Origin: Neobacillus sp. Marseille-Q6967
Lineage (GTDB): Bacteria > Bacillota > Bacilli > Bacillales > Cytobacillaceae
Direction: 5' to 3'
DNA length: 64,000 nt
Assembly (NCBI RefSeq): GCF_946151075.1
Contig: NZ_OX267715.1
Coordinates: 1,961,881 to 2,025,880, forward strand
In this document: positions 41,446 to 50,529 of the stretch, piece after piece
Layout: each line of letters starts with the position of its first letter
Position numbering within the stretch: position 1 is the stretch's first letter
Program-made: the position numbers and the translations under genes
The notes under the pieces: generated by a model
What the model was told of the DNA's origin: nothing
What the model saw: only the letters and a program-made list of their open reading frames with translations
The model's database searches: none

Positions 41446-42849
41446 TTATTCCACTAATCCTTTGTTTCCGTTGTTTTTTAACAATACCTTGAGTCCACTG
41501 CCAATATCAGAAGCTAATATATAGTTCCGATCGACGAATACACCCCAAACATCTGAATTTTCCGGTACGTATTTGGCAATTTGGACTGGATTTTCGGGAT
41601 CTGTGATATCAACTGCACGTACCCCTCCTGCATAATGAGATAAGTATAGCGTGTTCCCTCTTACCTTCGGATCATGGACGGTTCTCGCAAATGTTACCGG
41701 CGCTCCTTCCTCGGCTGCCGTTAAATCGGTTTTAAACTCGCTAAGTAACTTAGGTTGCGTTTTATCTTTTATATCAAAGATACGGGTATAACCATATGCA
41801 GCCTCATAACCTTCTTTTAATGGGCTATATACTTCTCGTGTTTCAATTAAAACCGTCCCGCCTTTTGCTAACGTTGCAGAGTGTGCAGACCCTTGCTGAT
41901 TGGATGCAAATTCTGTTCTTCCAAGATAAACTGGACTTTCAGGATTACTAATATCAAAAATGACCGTCCCTAAATCCCACATAGAGACATACGCATATTT
42001 TCCTGTTTCATCTACCATTGTACTGTGATTAAAGACTGGTCTCGTTTTACCGTCTGGAGCACTCCAGTGATATCCGTTAAACTCTTCCGGAATTTCCGGC
42101 AGCGTTCTTGGATCAAATTCCCAAAGAGTTTGCGGTGCTGTTGGATCGGTGACATCGACAATTTGAAAATCTTTTTGTTCACCGTGGCTATAATAATCTG
42201 CATATGGATTGGCCGCAAGTACAATCGCACGATTTCCTTGCGTTGTTAAGTACAGTTCGTGTGTACCATTGGTTTTCTTGGTAACTTCCCAGAATCCTAA
42301 TTTCTTTGGCTCATACGGATCTGTCACATCATAAAGTAAAAAACCACCTTTTGATTCTGGGTTATTCCGGCTTAATTGCTGTACGCTTACAACGGCTAAA
42401 TCCCCATTAAAATGAGGGGTACTAATAGATTTTACGATTACCTTTTCCTGCCAGGTACCCGGAATATCGTTATTCGCAAACACCGCAACTTCTTTTGGGT
42501 TCGCTGGATCCTTTAAATCAAATACCCGAACACCGCCATTACCGCCATTTTTTGTATGGGTGCCAACATAGGCAAATCCTTTATGAGCATATACATCAGC
42601 AAAACTATTTTGCTTCCCGTCTGCTCTGACAACCTCCATCTCAGGAGCTGCTGCTTCAAACCAATAGCTAAGACTCTTACTTCCTTCTAAAATCGGAACA
42701 GCATTGTCCGCATAATTCGTTCTTTCTCCCTTTTCAATGTTCACATCCCCAAGTTCATCATGTGCGAGGACATTAAAAGGTACCAATGAAAACGATAAAG
42801 TACCCGCTAGAGCCAAACTTAATAATAGATTTTTTCTCTCTTTTTTCAC
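41446..42849 (-). CDS. secreted LVIVD-repeat beta-propeller protein
   Basis: 467 residues. Signal peptide about 1-28 (LLLSLALAGTLSFSLVPFNVLA). The mature part has repeated blades of the LVIVD type: VRVFDLKDPANPKEV, FLLYDVTDPYEPKKLG, FQIVDVTDPTAPQTLW, TVIFDISNPESPVYLG, TRIFDIKDKTQPKLLS and VRAVDITDPENPVQIA. Six repeats are visible, which with the ends would close a propeller. Exported; binding role unknown. Single gene with terminator. Confidence 0.88.
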   Translation of the reverse strand: MKKERKNLLLSLALAGTLSFSLVPFNVLAHDELGDVNIEKGERTNYADNAVPILEGSKSLSYWFEAAAPEMEVVRADGKQNSFADVYAHKGFAYVGTHTKNGGNGGVRVFDLKDPANPKEVAVFANNDIPGTWQEKVIVKSISTPHFNGDLAVVSVQQLSRNNPESKGGFLLYDVTDPYEPKKLGFWEVTKKTNGTHELYLTTQGNRAIVLAANPYADYYSHGEQKDFQIVDVTDPTAPQTLWEFDPRTLPEIPEEFNGYHWSAPDGKTRPVFNHSTMVDETGKYAYVSMWDLGTVIFDISNPESPVYLGRTEFASNQQGSAHSATLAKGGTVLIETREVYSPLKEGYEAAYGYTRIFDIKDKTQPKLLSEFKTDLTAAEEGAPVTFARTVHDPKVRGNTLYLSHYAGGVRAVDITDPENPVQIAKYVPENSDVWGVFVDRNYILASDIGSGLKVLLKNNGNKGLVE

Positions 42850-43166
42850 ACAAAACCCTCCTAAAATTATGTAATGGTAAGTTTTGAATTTTTTTCCAAA
42901 ACTATGAAATTACTATATCAAAAGAGGGTCTGTAAATAATCTTACTTTTAGATTATTTTTAAAATTAAAAATATTAGTGCGATATCTTTATTTCAAATAA
43001 CTAATTCGTTATTTTTAGTAAATTAGTTGTGCTTATTATGGCTCATTTTAATAGATTAAAAAATGTTTCTCTCCATTTGATCATTAGGTTGTTTCATGAT
43101 TATTAAGACTGTATTCTTATTGAATAATTGCCCAATGAGCAAATGGTTGCATGAAAGGTTCTCCTT
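42850..43166. other. A/T-rich gap left of the third 52-bp repeat
   Basis: Promoter side of the LVIVD gene and about 200 bp without a recognisable gene. A decayed repeat unit may begin near 43115 (TGGTTGCATGAA matches TGGTTCTATGAA of the next unit). Confidence 0.45.
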
Positions 43167-43270
43167 CATACGACTACTTTTCCTAAAATCACGGTCAATT
43201 TTGGTTCTATGAATCTCCCATACGACTAGCTTTCCCGAATACCGATTTCATTTTGGTTTTATACCAATAC
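43167..43270. repeat. third intergenic 52-bp repeat (two units)
   Basis: CATACGACTA starts at 43167 and again at 43219, again 52 bp apart. Matches continue at equal offsets (CTTTTCC/CTTTCCC, ATTTTGGTT, TAT). The sequence shares nothing clear with the other two repeat families but has the same period. Confidence 0.75.
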
Positions 43271-43284
43271 ACTAAAGTAGCAAC

Positions 43285-43318
43285 AAAAAGCCAGGCAAAA
43301 CCGCCTGGCTTTAAAACA
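43285..43318 (-). terminator. terminator after the OFA antiporter
   Basis: AAAGCCAGGC pairs with GCCTGGCTTT; minus strand then TTTGTTGC. Confidence 0.9.
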
Positions 43319-43321
43319 ATT

Positions 43322-44587
43322 CTATGACACTTTCTTTAACATTTGCTGCTCATTCTGTTCTCTTAATTTCTTGATATCCAAACGAATGAGAAGCGATATT
43401 GCAAAGGCGATGATAAAGATACCTGAGAAGATAACAAGTGTACCCTGGTAGCTTCCGGTTGTTTCCCGGACCCATGATACAAAGATAGGACCAGCTAAAC
43501 CGGCTGCTGCCCATGCCGTTAAGATATAGCCGTGGATGGCTCCTAACTGCTTTGTTCCAAATAAATCACCGATATAAGCCGGTATCGATGCAAATCCTCC
43601 GCCATAACAAGTCATAATTAGATAAACAATAATAGAAAATGCAAGGCCGACGGTGATATTTGGGAGCATAAAGAAAGCGATGATTTGGAAAGCAAAGAAT
43701 AGTGTGTAAACATTTGGTCGGCCAATATAATCCGAAATGCTGGCCCACGCTATCCTGCCAGATCCGTTAAACAAACCCATAATTCCTACCATCGCAGCGG
43801 CACCCGCAGCGGTCATTCCTACTAATTCCTGCGCCATCGGCGAGGCAACCGCTAAAATTGCAATTCCACAAGTAATATTGATAAATAACATAATCCATAA
43901 CGCCCAAAACGGTCGTGTCTTTACCGCTTCATTGGCTGTTAATTGTGCTAGATCCTGTTTCATTTTAACTGCACCCGGACGACCCGCTTCGTTTTTCCAG
44001 CCTTTTGGAACCCAGCCTTCCTTTGGCGGCGCTAAATATTGAGCGGAGCATAAAATCACGATGAAATAAGTGACCCCAAGTATATAGAACGTATTTGAAA
44101 TACCATAACTATTGATCAAACGATTCATAATCGGGCTGCTGATTAATGAGGCAAAGCCAAACCCCATAATTGCAAGACCTGTACCGAGTCCTCTTCGATC
44201 AGGAAACCACTTAATCAGCGTCGAAACAGGAGTAATGTAGCCTACCCCCAGACCAATACCAGCAATTACTCCATAAAATAAATAGAGTAATAGCAATGAT
44301 TCTAACTGAATAGCCAAACCTGCTCCCGCAATTCCAGTTCCAAAAAACACAGCGCAAAGTGTTCCAGCTGCTCTAGGTCCAAATTTTTCAACAAAATGAC
44401 CTAGGAAAGCAGCCGATAATCCTAAAAACAGAATGGCTAAGCTAAACGTAAAGGAAATTTGTTTAAGTCCCCAGCCCATTTGCTGTTGCAGCGGGTTCGT
44501 AAAAACACTCCACGCATAGACGGAACCTATTGAAATGTGTATCCCTACTGCTGCAAGTGCAATCAGCCAACGATTTTTAGTCTTCAT
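43322..44587 (-). CDS. OFA-family MFS transporter (oxalate/formate antiporter type)
   Basis: 421 residues, twelve helices. The OFA pattern is clear: IHISIGSVYAWSVFTNPLQQQMGW near the start, GIGLGVGYITPVSTLIKWFPDRRGLGTGLAIMGFG, and a LFGTKQLGAIHGYILTAWAAAGLAGP motif. Substrates in this family are small carboxylates such as oxalate or formate. It is 64 bp from purT, which uses formate, so formate is a possible substrate. This is inference. ATG start after AAGGGGAAGG. Confidence 0.9.
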   Translation of the reverse strand: MKTKNRWLIALAAVGIHISIGSVYAWSVFTNPLQQQMGWGLKQISFTFSLAILFLGLSAAFLGHFVEKFGPRAAGTLCAVFFGTGIAGAGLAIQLESLLLLYLFYGVIAGIGLGVGYITPVSTLIKWFPDRRGLGTGLAIMGFGFASLISSPIMNRLINSYGISNTFYILGVTYFIVILCSAQYLAPPKEGWVPKGWKNEAGRPGAVKMKQDLAQLTANEAVKTRPFWALWIMLFINITCGIAILAVASPMAQELVGMTAAGAAAMVGIMGLFNGSGRIAWASISDYIGRPNVYTLFFAFQIIAFFMLPNITVGLAFSIIVYLIMTCYGGGFASIPAYIGDLFGTKQLGAIHGYILTAWAAAGLAGPIFVSWVRETTGSYQGTLVIFSGIFIIAFAISLLIRLDIKKLREQNEQQMLKKVS

Positions 44588-44651
44588 TTTTCCTTCCCCT
44601 TTTTAAAAAAATGATTTTTAAACTGTGCTTGTACAATGAAAACTTCAATCC

Positions 44652-45830
44652 TTACTGATAACTAACCGTAATCTTTGAAGCCGCTGTTTGAGCATATTTT
44701 CTAGCTTCTTCAACTGAATCTCCTGTACTTACTACCACTGCCATACGACGGCCTACTTTTGTCTCGGGTTTACCGAAGATCCTCACTTGGGTATTAGCTA
44801 CAGATAATCCTTCCTCTACTCCTGTAACCTGGTAGTTTTTGCTTTCCTCCCACGCCTTGATTGTATGACTTGCTCCAGGCGTTAATAGTCTAATCCCTTC
44901 AATCGGGTAGCCTAAAATCGCTCGAACGTGCAGAGCAAATTCAGATAAATCTTGTGTTCCCATCGTGACCATCCCTGTATCGTGAGGACGCGGGGAAACT
45001 TCACTGAAATAAACCCCTTTTTCTGATAGGAATAATTCGACACCGAACACTCCGAATCCGCCAAGTGCATCGGTTATCTTTTTAGCAATATCCTCTGCTT
45101 GTTCGATTTGTTCCGTTGACATGTGATGCGGCTGCCAAGATTCAATGTAGTCGCCATCCTTTTGAATGTGACCAATTGGAGCACAATAGGAGGTACCCGA
45201 AACAGAGCGCACTGTTAACAAGGTAATTTCCGAATCAAAGCGAATGAATTCCTCAACAATTACTCGGGCTTTTTTTCCGCGGCCACCTGCAATCGCCTCA
45301 TTCCATGATACTTCGATGTCTTCCATTGAGCGGCAAACCGTTTGACCTTTTCCAGACGAACTCATAATCGGTTTGATGACACATGGAAGGCCGATTTCTT
45401 TCACTGCAGTTTGCAATTCATAGAGGGTATCTGCAAATTTATATTTAGCCGTTAAAAGACCGAGTTCTTCGCTTGCTAATCGGCGGATGCCTTCCCTGTC
45501 CATTGTTAAATTGACTGCTTTGGCAGTTGGGACAACATTATAGCCTTCTTTCTCCAAGTCAATTAGTGCTTCCGTAGCAATCGCTTCAATTTCAGGGACG
45601 ATAAAATCAGGATTCTCCAACTCTATTACTCTACGAAGCTCGTTTTTATCGAGCATATCAATTACATGAGAGTAATGAGCCACCTGCATTGCCGGGGCGT
45701 TTTCGTATCTATCTACCGCAATAGTGGTAAGTCCAAGACGCTGGGCCTCAATAATTGTTTCTTTTCCCAACTCTCCAGCTCCAAGCAACAAGATTTTTTT
45801 TGACTGATTAATATATGTTGTTTCGACCAT
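44652..45830 (-). CDS. purT: formate-dependent phosphoribosylglycinamide formyltransferase PurT
   Basis: 392 residues, ATP-grasp fold: KKILLLGAGELGKETIIEAQRLG, IVPEIEAIATEAL, PCVIKPIMSSSGKGQTV with the ATP Lys, GVFGVELFLSEKGVYFSEVSPRPHDTGMVTM. Makes formyl-GAR from GAR, formate and ATP in purine synthesis, replacing folate-dependent PurN. ATG start with GGAGGG upstream. Two inverted CGAA-containing boxes (45911-45945) upstream fit PurR control. Confidence 0.95.
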   Translation of the reverse strand: MVETTYINQSKKILLLGAGELGKETIIEAQRLGLTTIAVDRYENAPAMQVAHYSHVIDMLDKNELRRVIELENPDFIVPEIEAIATEALIDLEKEGYNVVPTAKAVNLTMDREGIRRLASEELGLLTAKYKFADTLYELQTAVKEIGLPCVIKPIMSSSGKGQTVCRSMEDIEVSWNEAIAGGRGKKARVIVEEFIRFDSEITLLTVRSVSGTSYCAPIGHIQKDGDYIESWQPHHMSTEQIEQAEDIAKKITDALGGFGVFGVELFLSEKGVYFSEVSPRPHDTGMVTMGTQDLSEFALHVRAILGYPIEGIRLLTPGASHTIKAWEESKNYQVTGVEEGLSVANTQVRIFGKPETKVGRRMAVVVSTGDSVEEARKYAQTAASKITVSYQ

Positions 45831-45910
45831 AATACCCTCCTGAATGTTTGTTATTTGACCATAATAACCTAGATTTTAGTAGAAAACAAGCAATTTTTTT
45901 ACACTAAACA

Positions 45911-45945
45911 CGAACAATAGAACAAAAATATAAACATATTATTCG
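45911..45945. promoter_or_regulatory. candidate PurR operator upstream of purT
   Basis: CGAACAAT (45911-45918) and the inverted ATTATTCG (45938-45945) are separated by 19 bp, close to the spaced, inverted CGAA box pair used by Bacillus PurR. A further GTTCG lies near 46002. The spacing is slightly long for the known sites. Confidence 0.45.
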
Positions 45946-46101
45946 TTATACCAATTCAAACGTTTACAATATTCCTTTCTTTAGATATTCAAGGAACATT
46001 CGTTCGATTTAGGATAATTTAATATTCTAACTATTGTTTTTATTCAAATAGTATTCTATAATACTTTTCATTACTAAATTTCAAAGTCAGAGGTGTAAAA
46101 A

Positions 46102-47073
46102 ATGAAAGTTTTAGAGAAAGTAAGCCAATTCGCCGGCAGTACCTTTGCCGTCTGGGTGCTTTTATTTGCAGCCTTATCGTTTTTTTGGCCATCCTCATTT
46201 ACGTGGATAGCACCACATATTTCCCTCCTATTAGGGATCATTATGTTTGGAATGGGACTAACATTGTCTGCAGGAGATTTTAAAGAAGTTTTCAGACGTC
46301 CAAAGGATGTGGCGATTGGAGTTATTGGTCAATTTTTAATCATGCCTGCTCTTGCTTTTTTACTTGCGAAAGGGTTACAATTACCGCCTGAAATTGCTGT
46401 AGGAGTTATTTTAGTAGGGTGCTGTCCGGGGGGGACTTCATCTAATGTTATGACTTTCTTGGCGAAAGGTGATGTTCCCCTAAGTGTTACCATTACCTCA
46501 GTGACAACACTACTAGCACCTGTGGTAACACCAGCACTTATTTTATTACTTGCAAGCGAATGGATTCCTGTTGATCCAGCTAGCCTCTTTGTTTCTATTG
46601 TAAAAATTGTTATTATACCTATCGTCCTAGGGGTAATCATTAAGAAATTATTTAATCATCAAGCACAGGCAAGTGTAAAGGTCCTTCCGCTTGTATCCAT
46701 TATAGGGATTGTTGCGATTGTAGCGGCAGTAGTATCTGTTAACCAACAAAATATTGCTAAAACGGGTTTAATCATTTTTGCTGTTGTTATCCTTCATAAT
46801 GTCCTTGGCTATTTATTGGGCTATTTCTTTGGAAAGTTATTCAAGATGGATTTATCGAAGAAAAAAGCCGTTGCAATTGAAGTTGGAATGCAAAACTCCG
46901 GCTTAGGTGCTGCAATTGCTTCCGCACACTTCTCACCATTATCTGCCGTACCAAGTGCTATTTTTAGTGTTTGGCATAATATATCTGGTCCAATATTAGC
47001 AACCCTATTTAATCGGATGAGTAATAGCAAAACGACCGATATTGGTTCAAAAAATTCTACATTAACAAATTAA
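46102..47073 (+). CDS. bile acid:sodium symporter family transporter (YocS-like)
   Basis: 323 residues, about nine or ten membrane helices. The BASS pattern: ISLLLGIIMFGMGLTLSAGDF, CCPGGTSSNVMTFLAKGDVPLSV (sodium-site region), and EVGMQNSGLGAAIASAHF. Moves organic anions with Na+; pantoate and keto-acids are substrates of plant relatives. Substrate here is unknown. ATG after AGAGGTG. Single gene with terminator. Confidence 0.92.
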   Translation: MKVLEKVSQFAGSTFAVWVLLFAALSFFWPSSFTWIAPHISLLLGIIMFGMGLTLSAGDFKEVFRRPKDVAIGVIGQFLIMPALAFLLAKGLQLPPEIAVGVILVGCCPGGTSSNVMTFLAKGDVPLSVTITSVTTLLAPVVTPALILLLASEWIPVDPASLFVSIVKIVIIPIVLGVIIKKLFNHQAQASVKVLPLVSIIGIVAIVAAVVSVNQQNIAKTGLIIFAVVILHNVLGYLLGYFFGKLFKMDLSKKKAVAIEVGMQNSGLGAAIASAHFSPLSAVPSAIFSVWHNISGPILATLFNRMSNSKTTDIGSKNSTLTN

Positions 47074-47125
47074 AAAACACACCTTCATTGATCAATTCAA
47101 CGATCAACTGAAGGTGTGTTTTTGA
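47073..47125 (+). terminator. terminator after the BASS transporter
   Basis: AAAACACACCTTCA pairs with TGAAGGTGTGTTTT, with an inner stem TTGATC/GATCAA; T-run follows. Confidence 0.9.
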
Positions 47126-47207
47126 GTCTTACCGCTACAATTTGTTATGAAATTTGGATTGTCACCCTTTTTCCTTTTCATGAATATAACTACTATACAT
47201 CATTCCC

Positions 47208-47248
47208 TAAAAAACACGAAAAGCCGGCTGGCGGGCCGGTTTCGTGTT
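47208..47248 (-). terminator. terminator after fbpA
   Basis: AAACACGAAA-CCGGC pairs with GCCGG-TTTCGTGTTT, interrupted by one mismatch; minus strand ends TTTTTTAG. Confidence 0.85.
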
Positions 47249-47267
47249 TATAAGTATAAGAACATTA

Positions 47268-47456
47268 TTATTGTTGGCATATACTCTCATGTGATAACAA
47301 ACCATTTTGCTCTATATCCCTATACTCCATCTCTAGGTCGGATAAGGTTAATTCATAAAGATGTTTATCATCCTTTTTATAGATCCCCCTTTTCAGCAAT
47401 TCCTCCATCAGGTATTGTCTCTTTTGCTGAAGGGTGCATTGAAGTAAATTTTCCAT
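47268..47456 (-). CDS. fbpA: FbpA-family Fur-regulated basic protein
   Basis: 62 residues. KRQYLMEELLKRGIYKKDDKHLYELTLSDLEMEY matches the FbpA family (PF13076) across its length; written here in two parts, KRQYLMEELLKRGIYKK and DDKHLYELTLSDLEMEY. In B. subtilis FbpA assists iron sparing with FsrA. AGGAGGTG lies 11 bp before the ATG. A longer frame on the opposite strand is a shadow. I see no convincing Fur box upstream. Single gene closed by a terminator. Confidence 0.85.
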   Translation of the reverse strand: MENLLQCTLQQKRQYLMEELLKRGIYKKDDKHLYELTLSDLEMEYRDIEQNGLLSHESICQQ

Positions 47457-47679
47457 TAAGAGAACACCTCCTAATTTTTTGAAAAGATCACTTCAAATGC
47501 CATTATAGCTAGAGGTGTTTTCAAAATGTGTCGATTTAAGTCTTTTCACTGACTCTTAATTAAATTGTTACCTTACTTTAATAAAAGAAAATAAATTGTA
47601 TCCTCCAGTGGTTTCATTTGGTCGCAAGTCAAACAACCTGTTATAATCAAAGCGAAATAAATGATGCAGGAGTATCCAT

Positions 47680-48591
47680 ATGAGACAAAGATATGACAAT
47701 TTAGATGGTGTTTCGAACCAAAAGACCTTTCAAGATATGCGGAAATGGCAAAAGGAAAGAAAAAGTAAAGTGAAAGATTTGACGGTGCAGATTGAACAAT
47801 GCCCAACTAAAAAAATTAACTTCCTTCAGGAAAACCGCAGTCAAACTACTTATACCTGGATTGGGCATTCTACGTTCCTGATTCAAATGAACGGACTTAA
47901 TATTCTAACGGATCCTGTATGGGCGGACCGAATGGGATTCCAAAAACGTTTAACCGCTCCAGGAATAAACTTAGCAGATTTGCCTGAAATCGATATAGTC
48001 GTGATTTCGCATGGTCATTACGATCATCTTGACTTCCCTACCATTAAAAAGCTAAAAGGACAGCCACATTTCTATGTCCCAGCCGGTCTAAAGTCTCTTT
48101 TTAACAAGAAAGGCTATCAAAAGGTAACAGAATTAAATTGGTGGGAACAAATTGAACATAAAGGTATAACACTTCATTTCGTTCCGGCACAGCATTGGAC
48201 AAGGCGGTCGATAAATGACATGAATACTTCCCATTGGGGCGGATGGATGTTTGAAAATCAAAACCAAACCTTCTACTTTGTCGGTGACACTGGTTACTTC
48301 AGAGGCTTCAAGGAAATCGGTGAACGTTTCTCAATTGATACCGTCTTTATGCCGATTGGTGCTTATGAACCGGAATGGTTTATGAAAGATTCACATATTT
48401 CACCTGAAGACAGTGTCCAAGCCTTTCTTGAATTAAAGGCAAATCAATTTGTACCGATGCACTATGGGGCTTATCGTCTTGCTGACGACACTGGCCCCGA
48501 AGCACTTGAACGGTTATACAATGAATGGGAAAAGCGGCAATTGTCTAAGGACCTCCTAAAGGTTCTGCTTATTGGAGAAACAGTTATTTAA
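47680..48591 (+). CDS. MBL-fold metallo-hydrolase (NAPE-PLD-like branch)
   Basis: 303 residues. Metal motif SHGHYDHLDF, further ligands in PAQHWTRR, VGDTGYF and MHYGAYRL. The start WIGHSTFLIQMNGLNILTDPVW is that of the branch related to N-acylphosphatidylethanolamine phospholipase D, which in bacteria has no proven substrate. Cytosolic, no signal peptide. ATG at 47680, with CAGGAG 6 bp upstream. Its last 8 bp overlap the end of the converging esterase gene. Confidence 0.9.
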   Translation: MRQRYDNLDGVSNQKTFQDMRKWQKERKSKVKDLTVQIEQCPTKKINFLQENRSQTTYTWIGHSTFLIQMNGLNILTDPVWADRMGFQKRLTAPGINLADLPEIDIVVISHGHYDHLDFPTIKKLKGQPHFYVPAGLKSLFNKKGYQKVTELNWWEQIEHKGITLHFVPAQHWTRRSINDMNTSHWGGWMFENQNQTFYFVGDTGYFRGFKEIGERFSIDTVFMPIGAYEPEWFMKDSHISPEDSVQAFLELKANQFVPMHYGAYRLADDTGPEALERLYNEWEKRQLSKDLLKVLLIGETVI

Positions 48592-49378
48592 GATGACGGC
48601 TTAACGGTAAATGGAGCTCCCTTACACCCTCTGCAACCAGTCGGGCAATTTCTTTTGCACCGCTTTCTTGAAAGTGAGTCCCATCTTTCACCCCATTTGG
48701 GTAATTAGGGTGTTCTCCCTCGTTCAGCCATAAGAAAAATTCTTTTGTTTTTTCAGGGCCGAGCTCTTGGAATAAACTGCTGCTCATACTCGTTAAGTCT
48801 ATCACGGGTACCTTTTCTTCTTTCCCTAGCTCCTTCATTGCCTCGGGATAGTGCCCGTGAGACGACTGCAGATTACCTTTCTGGGAGAATCTCCATCGCT
48901 CAACCGGCGTCACGAGAACGGGAATCGCCCTTTTTTTTCGCGCCCCTTCAATATATTGTTTTAAATAGCTTTTATATGTAGTAGAGGGTTCCGTATAAAG
49001 GGCAGGCTTATGCTTTTTTTCATCATTATGACCAAATTGAATAAAAAGGTAATCCCCTGGTTGAATTTGATTGAGGATAAGGCGTAGTCTGCCTTCTTGG
49101 ATAAAACTTTTTGAACTCCGACCTGGTGATGCTGCATTTTTAATCACAATATCTCCATCAAATCTTTCACCTAATACTTCTCCCCACCCCGTTCGCGGCT
49201 TATATTTTCTTGGATAATTGGATACAGTTGAATCACCGGCGAGATAGATGGTGATTGGCGTTTTATTTCTTTCCGCAGATGTCGAGCTCCGTACATTCGT
49301 GCCAATCGTAAATGAAAAACCAATCGTTATGAGGAACAATAAAACCACAAAAACGTTCTTACTACGCAATTTTCTCAC
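48584..49378 (-). CDS. SGNH/GDSL esterase, rhamnogalacturonan acetylesterase-like
   Basis: 264 residues. N-terminal membrane or signal helix (FVVLLFLITIGFSFTIG), then SGNH block I in LAGDSTVSNYP (catalytic Ser), the Gly and Asn blocks in FIQFGHNDEKKH, and the Asp-His pair in DGTHFQESGA. The family (YesT/RhgT-like) removes acetyl groups from pectin-type sugars or other glycans outside the cell. GTG start with GGAGGAG upstream. Tail-to-tail overlap of 8 bp with the MBL gene; no terminator between them is visible. Confidence 0.9.
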   Translation of the reverse strand: MRKLRSKNVFVVLLFLITIGFSFTIGTNVRSSTSAERNKTPITIYLAGDSTVSNYPRKYKPRTGWGEVLGERFDGDIVIKNAASPGRSSKSFIQEGRLRLILNQIQPGDYLFIQFGHNDEKKHKPALYTEPSTTYKSYLKQYIEGARKKRAIPVLVTPVERWRFSQKGNLQSSHGHYPEAMKELGKEEKVPVIDLTSMSSSLFQELGPEKTKEFFLWLNEGEHPNYPNGVKDGTHFQESGAKEIARLVAEGVRELHLPLSRHLK

Positions 49379-49563
49379 CTCTACTCCTCCAAACCCATGT
49401 AAAAAGTCCCTTTTTCTTTAGTGTAATAATATAAACGTAAAATATGAAAAAATATTTTAACCAAAATTAAATACCTTCGTAAACCTGTCCTGTTCTATCT
49501 ATGATACAGTGAAATTACCCCTGCGAACAGGGAATCTACAAGAAAAAGAATGAGTGGGTTGGT

Positions 49564-50082
49564 ATGTTGAATGTGAAAGAAGTGACAGCCCAATTAAAGA
49601 GCCTGGGCATAGCAGATCGCGAAGAAGTAGTCATTCGTTGGATTTTAGAAGGAAAATTAAAGGCTAGAAGAACTCCCGACTTAAATATTGATTACGTCAT
49701 ACAGCCTGGTGATTTAGCCGCCTTTATCTTGGACAAGAAAATGGAAGAAAAAATTAAACAATACGGAATTGATTTTCACAAATGGGAAAAGACCTTTTAT
49801 GAAAACAAGCGGTTAAAAGAGGAAATGGAAGAGTTAAAAAGCAGTATCCGTATCGAACAATCTAAAGTTCGTTCTCTAAAAAAAATGCTACAGGCAGAAT
49901 ATGCTCTTTCAGCCACTGCTCCCCTTACATACAATTCTCTTTTAGGCTTAGATGCAGCAGCTGACAATGATCAAGTCAAGAGAGAATTTAAAAAATTACT
50001 CAAGGCGCTCCATCCTGACCGCGGAGGAGACGAAAGACTTTTTAAAGTTTTTTATGACCATTACGAAAAAACAACTAAATGA
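49564..50082 (+). CDS. J-domain protein with N-terminal helix-turn-helix-like region
   Basis: 172 residues. The N-terminal 65 residues (VKEVTAQLKSLGIADREEVV, IRWILEGKLKARRTPDLNID) resemble a MerR/excisionase-type helix-turn-helix. A coiled segment follows (about 80-118). The C-terminal 50 residues form a J domain (NSLLGLDAAADNDQVKREFK, then ALHPDRGGDE with the HPD motif). J at the C-terminus with a possible DNA-binding head is unusual. It may recruit DnaK to a protein or DNA target. No signal or membrane helix. Function unknown. Confidence 0.82.
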   Translation: MLNVKEVTAQLKSLGIADREEVVIRWILEGKLKARRTPDLNIDYVIQPGDLAAFILDKKMEEKIKQYGIDFHKWEKTFYENKRLKEEMEELKSSIRIEQSKVRSLKKMLQAEYALSATAPLTYNSLLGLDAAADNDQVKREFKKLLKALHPDRGGDERLFKVFYDHYEKTTK

Positions 50083-50277
50083 ATTAAAAACTTTTCTACA
50101 AATCATCCTTCGTTCGAATGGGAATTCGTCGTTATTTGCAAAAATAACAATATCCCTCATATAATCTGCAGATTTCTGTAGATAAGTTTTCTAAGTTGTT
50201 AGCAGGAAAAAAGCTTTCCTAGCAAAAATATATTAAAGAAAGAAATTTTAGAAGATAAAATTAGTTGAAAGGTGGTC

Positions 50278-50469
50278 ATGTTTGTGAGCATGGATTTAAC
50301 TCTGAAACAACTCGTCGAGGGGTTGCCAAAAACCTTGTTGAATGCATCTGATCGAGATTTGGAAGGATTCCAGAAAATAATTGATGAGACAGTTAAACTG
50401 CGAGAAGGGCATCGAAACTTACAAAAAATGATTAACAACTTTTCAACTTCTACGATACAACGCTCGTAA
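50278..50469 (+). CDS. small helical protein, unrecognised
   Basis: 63 residues from ATG at 50278, with GAAAGGTGG directly upstream. GTG at 50284 and ATG at 50290 have better spacing, so the protein could be up to four residues shorter. Amphipathic helices (LTLKQLVEGLPKTLLNASD, LEGFQKIIDETVKLREG) fill the chain; no membrane helix. A terminator follows. I know no family. Confidence 0.6.
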   Translation: MFVSMDLTLKQLVEGLPKTLLNASDRDLEGFQKIIDETVKLREGHRNLQKMINNFSTSTIQRS

Positions 50470-50491
50470 AACTCAGGAGAAACATCCATTC

Positions 50492-50529
50492 GAGGGAGAG
50501 TTAAAGCTACTCTTCCTTTATTTTTTTTG
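50492..50529 (+). terminator. terminator after the small helical gene
   Basis: GGAGAGT pairs with ACTCTTCC-type sequence (one wobble), then TTTATTTTTTTT. Confidence 0.75.

Noticed and set aside
47147..47482. 111-codon plus-strand frame
   Set aside because: It lies antisense to the fbpA gene, which has a family match, a ribosome site and a terminator.
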